Of a stretch of 14,296 nt of DNA, positions 1 to 5,817 are shown one piece after another. The position numbers and the translations under genes were made by a program. The notes under the pieces are model-generated. The model worked only from the letters and a program-made list of their open reading frames with translations. It was not told where the DNA came from and made no database searches. The DNA lies in NCBI RefSeq assembly GCF_938010505.1, contig NZ_CALLVP010000025.1, forward strand, positions 1 through 14,296, in the 5' to 3' direction. Each line of letters starts with the position of its first letter. The first letter of the stretch is position 1. This stretch comes from an uncultured Veillonella sp. (lineage in GTDB: Bacteria > Bacillota > Negativicutes > Veillonellales > Veillonellaceae).

Positions 1-19
1 GTTAATAAAAGGTGGTACC

Positions 20-1126
20 ATGAGCACAAATTTAGAAGTAGGCATCGTAGGCCTTCCAAATGTTGGTAAAAGTACATTATTCAACGCCATTACAAAAGCG
101 GGCGCTGAAGCTGCCAACTATCCATTCTGTACAATCGAGCCAAATGTAGGTGTCGTAGATGTTCCAGATAGTCGTTTAGCCGTGTTGGCTGAAATGTTTG
201 GTTCCAAACGCATTCTCCCTGCTGCTATGCGCTTTGTGGATATTGCAGGCCTCGTTGAAGGCGCTTCTAAAGGTGAAGGTTTAGGTAATAAATTTCTTAG
301 CCACATCCGCCAAGTAGATGCAATTGCTCAAGTTATTCGCTGTTTCGAAGACCCTAACATCACTCATGTTGCTGGTTCCATCGATCCAATTCGAGATATC
401 GAAATCATCAATACTGAGCTTTGCCTTGCTGACCTTGAGTCTGTAGAAAAACGCAAACAACGTATCGAGAAAATCGCTAAATCCGGCGACAAAGACGCTC
501 GTGCGGAATTGCCATTGTTAGAGCGCATCATCGAAGGTCTTGGCGAAGCTAAACCAGTTCGTGCACAAGGTCTTAACGAAGACGAATTAGAAATGATCAA
601 AGAATTAACTTTGCTCACTGCTAAACCATCCCTATTTGTAGCTAACGTATCTGAAGACGAAGTGGCTGATTACTCCGCTAACGAAAACGTAAAACGCGTT
701 GAAGAATACGCTAAAAATGAAGGTGCTGGCATTGTTGTAGTCTCTGCTCGCATCGAGTCTGAAATCGCTGAATTATCCGACGAAGAATCCGCTGCATTCC
801 TCGAAGATCTCGGTCTTGAAGAATCTGGCTTAACTAAACTTATCAAAGCAAGCTATGCGCTGTTAGGCCTCATCAACTACTTCACAGCTGGTGAAATGGA
901 AGCTCGTGCATGGACAATCGTAAACGGTACAAAAGCTCCTCAGGCAGCTGGTAAAATCCACTCTGATATCGAAAAAGGCTTTATCCGTGCTGAAATCGTA
1001 TCCTTTGATGACTTACAGGCTTGCGGTAGCCAAAACGCGGCTAAAGAAAAAGGCCTTGTACGCCTTGAAGGTAAAGAGTACGTTATGAAAGACGGCGATG
1101 TAACACACTTCCGCTTCAATGTATAA
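20..1126 (+). CDS. ychF: Redox-regulated ATPase/GTPase YchF (OLA1 family)
   Basis: YchF is a universal Obg-related P-loop NTPase that binds ribosomes and, unlike most relatives, prefers ATP; it has been linked to stress and translation control. The 368-residue length fits the family. The G1 P-loop GLPNVGKS lies at residues 11-18, the G3 motif reads DIAGLVEGASKGEGLGN, and the G4 position reads NVSED instead of the NKxD of GTP-specific proteins, which is the family hallmark. The C-terminal third (from about residue 285, INYFTAGEMEARAW) is the TGS-like domain. The ATG at 20 is preceded by AAAGGTGG at a suitable distance. The gene reads towards the small stress genes on the other strand and shares a terminator with them. 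Nothing is odd in the sequence. Confidence 0.97.
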   Translation: MSTNLEVGIVGLPNVGKSTLFNAITKAGAEAANYPFCTIEPNVGVVDVPDSRLAVLAEMFGSKRILPAAMRFVDIAGLVEGASKGEGLGNKFLSHIRQVDAIAQVIRCFEDPNITHVAGSIDPIRDIEIINTELCLADLESVEKRKQRIEKIAKSGDKDARAELPLLERIIEGLGEAKPVRAQGLNEDELEMIKELTLLTAKPSLFVANVSEDEVADYSANENVKRVEEYAKNEGAGIVVVSARIESEIAELSDEESAAFLEDLGLEESGLTKLIKASYALLGLINYFTAGEMEARAWTIVNGTKAPQAAGKIHSDIEKGFIRAEIVSFDDLQACGSQNAAKEKGLVRLEGKEYVMKDGDVTHFRFNV

Positions 1127-1141
1127 ACAAATGTATATAAC

Positions 1142-1176
1142 AAAAACCAGTAAATCCTATGATTTACTGGTTTTTT
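1142..1176. terminator. Bidirectional intrinsic terminator between ychF and the csbD-like gene
   Basis: The arms CCAGTAAATC (1147-1156) and GATTTACTGG (1161-1170) form a perfect 10-bp stem with a CTAT loop. It is followed by six T on the plus strand and preceded by five A, which gives a T run on the minus strand. It can therefore end both converging transcripts. Confidence 0.9.
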
Positions 1177-1204
1177 ATTGCTAATTATAGCCTGTTATTT
1201 AAAA

Positions 1205-1441
1205 TTATTTATCATCTTTGTGGAGAACATTTTTAACGCCACTAATCGCACCGTCTACAGCATCTTTAACATCTTCAGCTGTTTTTTTGAAATCTTCAGC
1301 AACATCATGTGCAATGTCTTTAACTTTTGCAGCTGTATTTTCTACAGCACCTTCTGCTTCCAATTTTTTGTCACCAGTTAATTTACCTGCATTCTCTTTT
1401 AATGCACCTTTAGCTTGGTTTAATTTATCTTCTAATGCCAT
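1205..1441 (-). CDS. CsbD-like small stress protein
   Basis: This 78-residue, lysine- and alanine-rich, probably helical and soluble protein begins MALEDKLNQAKGALKENAGKL. The pattern of repeated 'KG..KE..GK.TGD..LEAEG' is that of CsbD-like general stress proteins, whose molecular role is unknown. After the CsbD-like core (about residues 3-35) the tail is a repetitive amphipathic stretch of K, D, A and V (AAKVKDIAHDVAEDFKKTAEDVKDA), like YtxH or late-embryogenesis-type proteins. I chose the start at 1441 because AAAGGA lies nine bases upstream of it; an in-frame ATG at 1459 has no such site. It lies 66 bp downstream of the GlsB/YeaQ-like gene on the same strand and the two probably form a stress-response pair. 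It ends at the terminator shared with ychF. Confidence 0.8.
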   Translation of the reverse strand: MALEDKLNQAKGALKENAGKLTGDKKLEAEGAVENTAAKVKDIAHDVAEDFKKTAEDVKDAVDGAISGVKNVLHKDDK

Positions 1442-1507
1442 TATTATGAATCCTTTCATGTAAAATGCTTTTAGCTATTTACCTATATTTTTACAAAGAA
1501 ATTGCTA

Positions 1508-1744
1508 TCATTTTTTTCCAAAGAAAAACGAAACAACAGCAACAACAATTACTGCACCTAAAACAGAAGGAATTAATGCCATACCAGCAAGACTTGGTCC
1601 CCATGTGCCAAATATTGCTTGACCTACCGACGAACCAATTAAGCCAGCAACAACATTGGCAATGATCCCCATTGCACCACCTTTGTTAGTGATAGCACCT
1701 GCTAGAAAACCGATAAAACCACCAACGATAATTGACCATAACAT
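1508..1744 (-). CDS. GlsB/YeaQ/YmgE family (transglycosylase-associated) membrane protein
   Basis: This is a 78-residue, very hydrophobic glycine-rich protein beginning MLWSIIVGGFIGFLAGAI. Three membrane-spanning stretches are apparent, at about residues 2-18, 25-45 and 54-74, ending in the basic tail FFFGKK. The first segment with 'IVGGFIGFLAGAI' followed by the glycine-rich second helix is characteristic of the YeaQ/YmgE/GlsB family. These are small inner-membrane stress proteins of unknown biochemical role, despite the historical transglycosylase-associated name. The ATG is preceded by AGGAAGGAGTG. The CsbD-like gene follows on the same strand, so both are probably transcribed together from the AT-rich region upstream. 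Confidence 0.85.
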   Translation of the reverse strand: MLWSIIVGGFIGFLAGAITNKGGAMGIIANVVAGLIGSSVGQAIFGTWGPSLAGMALIPSVLGAVIVVAVVSFFFGKK

Positions 1745-1770
1745 ACGATCACTCCTTCCTATTTAATCAA

Positions 1771-1841
1771 TATATTTATAATATCCTACCAAAATATACG
1801 GGCTTTATAAATATTATAAATAATCTGTATATTTATAATAT
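1771..1841. repeat. AT-rich direct repeat upstream of the glsB-like gene
   Basis: The 14-mer TATATTTATAATAT occurs at 1771-1784 and again at 1828-1841, inside an almost pure A/T stretch that also holds TTTATAAATATTATAAAT. It sits where the promoter of the glsB-csbD pair should be. It may be an operator or simply low-complexity promoter DNA; I cannot tell which. Confidence 0.45.
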
Positions 1842-1901
1842 AACATTCATTTCTAAAGATTAAATGAAGAAATTCGATATAGTTATAACAGTCGCAATCG
1901 A

Positions 1902-2609
1902 TTAAACTACAGTAACAATTTCATCCATTGTACGACGTGTTTTATTTCGATGAGGCTCTTCATCGCGATAGCCAAAGGCGGCCATCACAGCAACACCAAA
2001 GTGCTTCGTATCAAAGAGACCTAATTCATCGCCTAAGAGGGCTGTCATCTTATCTTGATTGAAGCCTTCTAACGCACAGGAGTCAAGACCTTCATAGGCA
2101 GCCATAATCATCATATTCGCCATAACGATATATGCTTGTTTGGAGGACCAATCAAAAGCAGCACGTTCAGACTCAAATGTTTTATAGTCTTCCGTAGTAA
2201 ACTGAGCATATTTTTCTTTATAAATAGCATCTACTTCAGCAGGCAATTGTTTAACCTCTTCTTGAATATAGCGTACATAAGGAGAATCAAATTCTAAATC
2301 TACCTTTTTACGTGTTAAGAACACTACCAAATGACTTGCTTCTAGACCAGCTAAAATACCCCAACCATGAGCTTTCATCTTTTCACGAATCTCTGGGTTT
2401 TGAACGACTAATAACTGATACGCCTCAAAGCCTAGAGATGTTGGAGACAAACGCGCTGCCTGTAAGATAGCATTCCAATCTTCATCAGAAATCTTTTTAG
2501 TGCTATCAAATTTCTTACATGCATAACGATAGGTCATAGCATACTCTAAATCTTTTCGATCAAATTTAGGGGCTGTTAATTTTATATTATCTATTTCATA
2601 CTTACTCAT
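1902..2609 (-). CDS. NAD(P)H-dependent nitroreductase-family oxidoreductase
   Basis: This 235-residue protein is a member of the FMN-dependent nitroreductase superfamily, closest in character to the NfsB/YfkO type. The N-terminal RYACKKFDSTKKIS matches the family's 'R.S.R.F....v' cofactor motif, and ARLSPTSLGFEAYQLLVV is the usual second FMN-contact region. The C-terminal FGYRDEEPHRNKTRRTMDEIV matches the phosphate-binding end ('GYR.E.P..R..R...DEIV'). Such enzymes reduce nitroaromatics, quinones or pteridines with NAD(P)H in the cytoplasm; the substrate cannot be read from sequence. The start at 2609 is favoured because GGAGGT lies just upstream of it; an ATG 12 bases earlier has no comparable site. 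A TATAAT at 2675-2670 on the minus strand is a likely -10 box. The gene is separated from the selenium cluster by a terminator. Confidence 0.88.
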   Translation of the reverse strand: MSKYEIDNIKLTAPKFDRKDLEYAMTYRYACKKFDSTKKISDEDWNAILQAARLSPTSLGFEAYQLLVVQNPEIREKMKAHGWGILAGLEASHLVVFLTRKKVDLEFDSPYVRYIQEEVKQLPAEVDAIYKEKYAQFTTEDYKTFESERAAFDWSSKQAYIVMANMMIMAAYEGLDSCALEGFNQDKMTALLGDELGLFDTKHFGVAVMAAFGYRDEEPHRNKTRRTMDEIVTVV

Positions 2610-2694
2610 ATGTACCTCCATAATTGATAAAAAATATCATATTCCTATAGTACCACACTCACCGTTCAAATTATATAAAGATTGACACTAAAAC

Positions 2695-2719
2695 CAAAAA
2701 GCCTAGACATTGTCTAGGC
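2695..2719 (-). terminator. Intrinsic terminator of the DUF3343 gene and selenium cluster
   Basis: On the minus strand GCCTAGACA and TGTCTAGGC form a GC-containing stem followed by TTTTT (2700-2695 region). The stop codon TAG of the DUF3343 gene (2716-2714) lies inside the stem, so the terminator starts within the coding sequence. Confidence 0.85.
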
Positions 2720-2971
2720 TTTATAAGGTACTGCTAGCTCACCTTTTTCATACCAAAATAAGCCAGATGTACTAATTTTATGCTCTTTCAAAATGACCTT
2801 AACTTGATCAACAATACTCGGCTCTATTTCTATAGATAAACCACACATATCATAAAGCTCCGGAGGTGTAGCCATCAATTGATGAGGCACGTCTAATTCT
2901 GTTAATACTTTGTCTGCCTTATCCCCAAAATAATAGGATGTAAAGACTATAAGTAATTTTTTATTGTCCAA
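2714..2971 (-). CDS. DUF3343 putative Se/S carrier-like protein
   Basis: This 85-residue protein matches the DUF3343 pattern: a hydrophobic first strand (KKLLIVFTSYYFG), a helix (DKADKVLTELDVP), then the ATPPELYDMCGLSIEIEP segment with one conserved cysteine at residue 43 in a C-G context. The family is described as a putative Se/S carrier and is often found beside yedF and selD, as here, so a role in binding or passing selenium or sulfur is plausible but unproven. The start codon is TTG, at 2971, supported by the strong site AAGGAGGTG six bases upstream and by the lack of a usable ATG nearby. It lies 121 bp downstream of yedF with no terminator in between. Confidence 0.82.
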   Translation of the reverse strand: MDNKKLLIVFTSYYFGDKADKVLTELDVPHQLMATPPELYDMCGLSIEIEPSIVDQVKVILKEHKISTSGLFWYEKGELAVPYKA

Positions 2972-2985
2972 CGCCTCACCTCCTT

Positions 2986-3042
2986 AATAACTACTAAATA
3001 ACTACTAAGTTTTAGATTTATTATTCACTAAGTATAAAACTT
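2986..3042. repeat. Tandem 11-bp repeat and inverted repeat between yedF and the DUF3343 gene
   Basis: AATAACTACTA occurs twice in perfect tandem (2986-2996 and 2997-3007). It is followed by an A/T-rich inverted repeat AAGTTTTA (3007-3014) / TAAAACTT (3035-3042). The repeat is immediately upstream of the DUF3343 ribosome binding site on the minus strand. There is no U-tract, so it is not a terminator. Confidence 0.5.
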
Positions 3043-3092
3043 AAATATGAATTCAATCAATCACGACAAGTTAAAGTCTATACTACTAAAAA

Positions 3093-3692
3093 TTATAACT
3101 TAACAATATTATCGCCTAAAATAGAATCTGTAATAGCATACATATTTGTAATACTACCTACGCCAAGCTCTTCTTTTACCCCATAAAAATCAAGACAAAT
3201 GCCACATGCTGCAATTTCAACACCAAGTTCAGCTAGTTTTTTAATATTTTCCAAATGAATAGAATCATTTACTACCATCTTAACACCGCTATTAATAAAA
3301 TAAATTTTAGCAGGTTTCACATCCGCTTCAAGCATGCATACCCAGAAGGTTTTCATCAAATTGCGACCAAGCTCTTCACTTCCTTCACCAAGGTAATCCT
3401 TTGTCATCAAAACGACGCGATTACCATAGTTCAAGGGCTCACAACTAACTTCAGTTACCGGATTCGCATTAGGTGTCAATGTGAGATAAAAATCCTTCCC
3501 ATCTTGGCGAACTTCCACACCATAGCCACGAGACTTACCAAACTTCTCAACATTATCGCGACTCACTTCATTATCTACAATAGTTGTAATAATGGCACTT
3601 GGATTCGCATCACTTACCTTCTTAGTTTCAATAACAGGTTTTGGACATAAACTACCGCGTACATCTACAGTTAATTCGTTTGTATTACTCAT
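3093..3692 (-). CDS. yedF: Sulfurtransferase-like selenium metabolism protein YedF
   Basis: This 199-residue two-domain protein has a TusA/SirA-like N-terminal domain (about residues 6-75) with the signature cysteine C16 in SLCPKPVIETKK. It also has a DsrE-like C-terminal domain (about 88-199) containing the cysteine pair in AACGICLDFYG. The arrangement and length are those of the YedF selenium-metabolism family. It is thought to handle persulfide or selenide sulfur/selenium, but its reaction is not established. The start at 3692 has AGAGGTG just upstream; an earlier in-frame ATG at 3743 lacks a site. It follows selD by 115 bp and precedes the DUF3343 gene, with a possible -10 TATAAT at 3717-3712 on the minus strand. 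Confidence 0.92.
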   Translation of the reverse strand: MSNTNELTVDVRGSLCPKPVIETKKVSDANPSAIITTIVDNEVSRDNVEKFGKSRGYGVEVRQDGKDFYLTLTPNANPVTEVSCEPLNYGNRVVLMTKDYLGEGSEELGRNLMKTFWVCMLEADVKPAKIYFINSGVKMVVNDSIHLENIKKLAELGVEIAACGICLDFYGVKEELGVGSITNMYAITDSILGDNIVKL

Positions 3693-3807
3693 TATGCACC
3701 TCTTTATATACATTATATGTTTTATGAAAGTATCAGCTATCAACTAATAATATTTATATAAATAGCTAAATCAATACTATACTATACATTACTTAACTTT
3801 TATGATT

Positions 3808-4839
3808 TTATTTTGTCACGCGTACAGCAAGACCGCTGAAGCTTTCCACAGTACCCACTATAGCCGCACAGTCTATACCAGCCTTATGTAACGCCTCTAC
3901 CAGTTGTTCACCTTCATTGGCAGGCACAGAGAACAGCAACCCACCCGAAGTTTGTGGATCAAAGAGAATATCCGTCCATACAGGGTCCAAAGCCTCATCT
4001 ACTTGTACATCAATTATAGCCTTGCGGTTACCATAAGACGCAGCTGGAATTAAGCCCATTTGAGCTGCCTCAATGACATCATCAAAGAGAGGAATATCGT
4101 AAGCCTTAATGTGTATTGTCACATCAGAGGCACTAGCCATTTCTACGGAGTGCCCCATAAGGCTAAAGCCTGTTACATCTGTACAAGCATGGACTGTAAA
4201 ATTATGTGCAACCTCAGCCGCTACACGGTTTAAAGTACTCATACTAGTAACGGCCTGTTCCGTGCCTCCAGGGAATAAACCTGCTTTCAGAGCATTATTC
4301 ATAATACCTGTACCGATACGCTTTGTTAATACTAGCACATCCCCTACTTGGGCGCCTTTATTTTTCCAAATCTGATTTGGATTCACTTGTCCTGTCACAG
4401 ACATCCCAAAAATAGGTTCCTTATTTTCAATGCTATGTCCACCTACGATAGCTGCACCAGACTCAGCTACAATCAAACCAGCTCCATTTAACACATCCGT
4501 CAAAACACCTTGCTCGACGAGCGGAACCGGAAAGCCTACAATATTCATCGCCGTTAAAGGAGTGCCACCCATAGCATACACATCGCTTAATGCATTGGCA
4601 GCTGCAATTTTACCAAATAAAACAGGATCATTAACCATAGGTGTAAAGAAATCTAAGGTTTGCACCAATGCAAAGGTATCAGAGATTTGATATACTCCAG
4701 CATCATCGGCACCAGTCATATCTGCGAGAACATGCTCGTTAGTAACGGGTGTTACAGCTTTTAGCACACGGTTCAATATATGAGGCCCAATCTTACACGC
4801 ACAGCCTCCACTTGTCACATAATCGGTAAGTCGTACCAT
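3808..4839 (-). CDS. selD: Selenide, water dikinase (selenophosphate synthetase)
   Basis: SelD makes selenophosphate, the cell's active selenium donor, from selenide and ATP. The 343 residues match the usual length. The N-terminal motif SGGCACKIGP carries cysteine at residue 13, the position occupied by Cys or Sec in the family, and the essential lysine at residue 16. Further family motifs are MTGADDAGVY, FFTPMVNDP, ALSDVYAMGGTP, the GGHS segment and DPQTSGGLLFSVP near the C-terminus. The ATG is preceded by AAGGAGGGC. It starts nine bases after the DUF951 stop, so the two genes are surely cotranscribed. No selA, selB or tRNA-Sec gene is in the window, so the use of the selenophosphate here is not shown. 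Confidence 0.97.
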   Translation of the reverse strand: MVRLTDYVTSGGCACKIGPHILNRVLKAVTPVTNEHVLADMTGADDAGVYQISDTFALVQTLDFFTPMVNDPVLFGKIAAANALSDVYAMGGTPLTAMNIVGFPVPLVEQGVLTDVLNGAGLIVAESGAAIVGGHSIENKEPIFGMSVTGQVNPNQIWKNKGAQVGDVLVLTKRIGTGIMNNALKAGLFPGGTEQAVTSMSTLNRVAAEVAHNFTVHACTDVTGFSLMGHSVEMASASDVTIHIKAYDIPLFDDVIEAAQMGLIPAASYGNRKAIIDVQVDEALDPVWTDILFDPQTSGGLLFSVPANEGEQLVEALHKAGIDCAAIVGTVESFSGLAVRVTK

Positions 4840-4848
4840 AAGCCCTCC

Positions 4849-5052
4849 TTACTCATTTTCCGGCAATCGAGATACGATTTTCTTAACTGCCTTTTCAAAT
4901 TTAGGGCGCGGCATCAAGAGTTGATGACCACAACCATTACATACAACGAGAAAGTCCGTGCCAATACGCTTAACTTCCCACTCGTCGCTGCCGCAAGGAT
5001 GTGATTTTTTCATCTTCACTACATCGCCTACGTAATATCTAACAAATGCCAT
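4849..5052 (-). CDS. DUF951 small zinc-ribbon-like protein
   Basis: This 67-residue protein begins MAFVRYYVGDVVKMKKSHPCG, the usual start of DUF951 proteins of Firmicutes. Cysteines C20, C38 and C41 with nearby H18 and H43 (HPCG and CNGCGH) suggest one metal site. The N-terminal half looks like a small beta-barrel ('GDVV.MKK.HPCG...W.V.R.G.D....C'), which hints at nucleic acid binding. No function is established. In many Firmicutes it is a neighbour of ychF; here it leads the selD cluster instead. AAGGAGG lies upstream of the ATG, and a TATAAT is present at 5095-5090. Confidence 0.88.
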   Translation of the reverse strand: MAFVRYYVGDVVKMKKSHPCGSDEWEVKRIGTDFLVVCNGCGHQLLMPRPKFEKAVKKIVSRLPENE

Positions 5053-5089
5053 AGCGCCTCCTTTAACTCTAGTCAGTATTTATATATTT

Positions 5090-5118
5090 ATTATACATAA
5101 AATAGTTAGTTCTATAAA
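5090..5118 (-). promoter_or_regulatory. Possible promoter of the DUF951-selD-yedF cluster
   Basis: On the minus strand TATAAT occupies 5095-5090, with a weak TTTATA at 5118-5113 as -35 box at 17 bp spacing. The -10 box is consensus but the -35 box is poor, so this is tentative. Confidence 0.4.
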
Positions 5119-5381
5119 TATATTCTGACTCTATAGTTCAGTCGTCTCTTATATAACTATAGGTATTCACTCTCGTTACATGCTCTCGTTATATAATGCA
5201 CGAATTTAAAAGGTCTACCAATCTTATAGTTACGACTAGACTATAAGATATAGTAAAAAATATTACTTTAAAATCAGCAAAATTTACAAAAATTTTTTAC
5301 TATACATTACATTTTATGAGAAAATATTAGTACATTGAAAGAAATCAATATCAATAACTAAACAATAATGATTTTTCATTT

Positions 5382-5400
5382 AGTTATCATTCTCAATATC
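5382..5400 (-). promoter_or_regulatory. Weak Fur/PerR-family box candidate
   Basis: On the minus strand GATATTGAGAATGATAACT matches the classic 19-bp Fur consensus at 13 positions by eye. It lies upstream of the better site at 5465. Fur-family sites vary between phyla, so this is a suggestion only. Confidence 0.3.
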
Positions 5401-5464
5401 AAAATAGATATTTTTTATAAATCCCATACTATTCAATCTTTATAAGTCCGCATCTTTACTGCAT

Positions 5465-5479
5465 TGATAATATTTATCA
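5465..5479. promoter_or_regulatory. Fur-family operator candidate upstream of rubrerythrin
   Basis: TGATAATATTTATCA matches the 7-1-7 Fur model TGATAATnATTATCA at 13 of 14 fixed positions and is nearly palindromic. It sits 36 bp upstream of the rubrerythrin -35 box. Rubrerythrin is often controlled by Fur-family metal or peroxide sensors such as PerR, so the site makes biological sense, but binding is inferred. Confidence 0.5.
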
Positions 5480-5515
5480 TTTAGAAAATTTTCGAAATAA
5501 ATTTTACAAAAAGAC

Positions 5516-5543
5516 TTGCATTTCTCATTTAGTATGTTACAAT
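5516..5543 (+). promoter_or_regulatory. Rubrerythrin promoter
   Basis: TTGCAT (5516-5521) and TACAAT (5538-5543) are separated by 16 bp and form a good vegetative promoter. Transcription should start near 5550, leaving an unusually long leader of about 268 nt before the start codon. The first AAGT hairpin begins just after that point. Confidence 0.7.
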
Positions 5544-5557
5544 ATAGTCAACAATGA

Positions 5558-5805
5558 TTATTCGTTAAGTATACGGATAACACATTGTATATAAAACTGT
5601 TAAGACGGCAAGTGCCGAAAAAACAAATGAGTAAGTACTATTTTAAGAGTTAGGCAAGTGTCTATTTAATCTAAGAATAAGTTTTCTTACCAAGGCGAAG
5701 TCGCCCTCGAAATTGTAGAATAAGTATTCTATTCCATTGCATTCACAACCAAGTGGTTATGAATATATACGTTAAGTAATAATCTATAAAAAATTGTAAG
5801 TACAA
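5558..5805 (+). promoter_or_regulatory. Array of ten AAGU-loop RNA hairpins in the rubrerythrin 5' leader
   Basis: AAGT occurs ten times, starting at 5567, 5610, 5633, 5656, 5679, 5698, 5722, 5751, 5774 and 5798. Spacing is 43, 23, 23, 23, 19, 24, 29, 23 and 24 nt. Nearly every copy is flanked by complementary arms of differing sequence: CGGC/GCCG (5606-5617), TAGGC/GTCTA (5651-5664, one G-U), TAAGAA/TTCTTA (5672-5689, with a U-U next to the loop), GGCG/CGCC (5694-5705), TAGAAT/ATTCTA (5716-5731), AACC/GGTT extended past one mismatch by ATTCA/TGAAT (5741-5764), and TTGT/ACAA (5794-5805). The unit at 5558-5580 has nine pairs with one bulged base, and that at 5625-5643 has seven pairs with a bulged G. 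The unit at 5774 is the weakest. The loop stays fixed while the stems change and compensate, which is what selection on RNA structure looks like. The family is not one I recognise. Confidence 0.8.
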
Positions 5806-5817
5806 AGGAGTATTAAA

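Larger units (their letters stand above)
5053..5515. other. Gene-free AT-rich region with several inverted and direct repeats
   Basis: I see no gene in this stretch between two diverging transcripts. It holds several repeats. An 8-bp inverted repeat CTATAGTT/AACTATAG lies at 5131-5138 and 5155-5162. A 13-bp near-tandem repeat starts CTCTCGTTA at 5170 and 5183. A perfect 10-bp inverted repeat ATCTTATAGT/ACTATAAGAT lies at 5221-5230 and 5240-5249. A 9-bp inverted repeat ATAACTAAA/TTTAGTTAT lies at 5354-5362 and 5379-5387. CAATATCAA occurs twice (5346 and 5395). None is followed by a U-tract, so operators or regulatory RNA structure are more likely than terminators. Confidence 0.5.

Noticed and set aside
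3255..3650. Plus-strand open frame of 131 codons opposite yedF
   Set aside because: It is antisense to a well-supported gene and encodes a sequence without family features.
4790..4805. Possible selenocysteine codon in SelD
   Set aside because: The active-site position (residue 13) is an ordinary cysteine codon; no in-frame TGA is present.
5597..5608. Hairpin CTGT-TAAG-ACGG in the leader as a missing array unit
   Set aside because: It has a different loop (TAAG), includes a G-U pair and overlaps the stronger CGGC/GCCG hairpin at 5606-5617.
5558..5805. Regularly spaced repeats resembling a CRISPR array
   Set aside because: Only the four-base loop is constant; the arms differ and there are no 25-35 bp identical repeats with unique spacers or cas genes.
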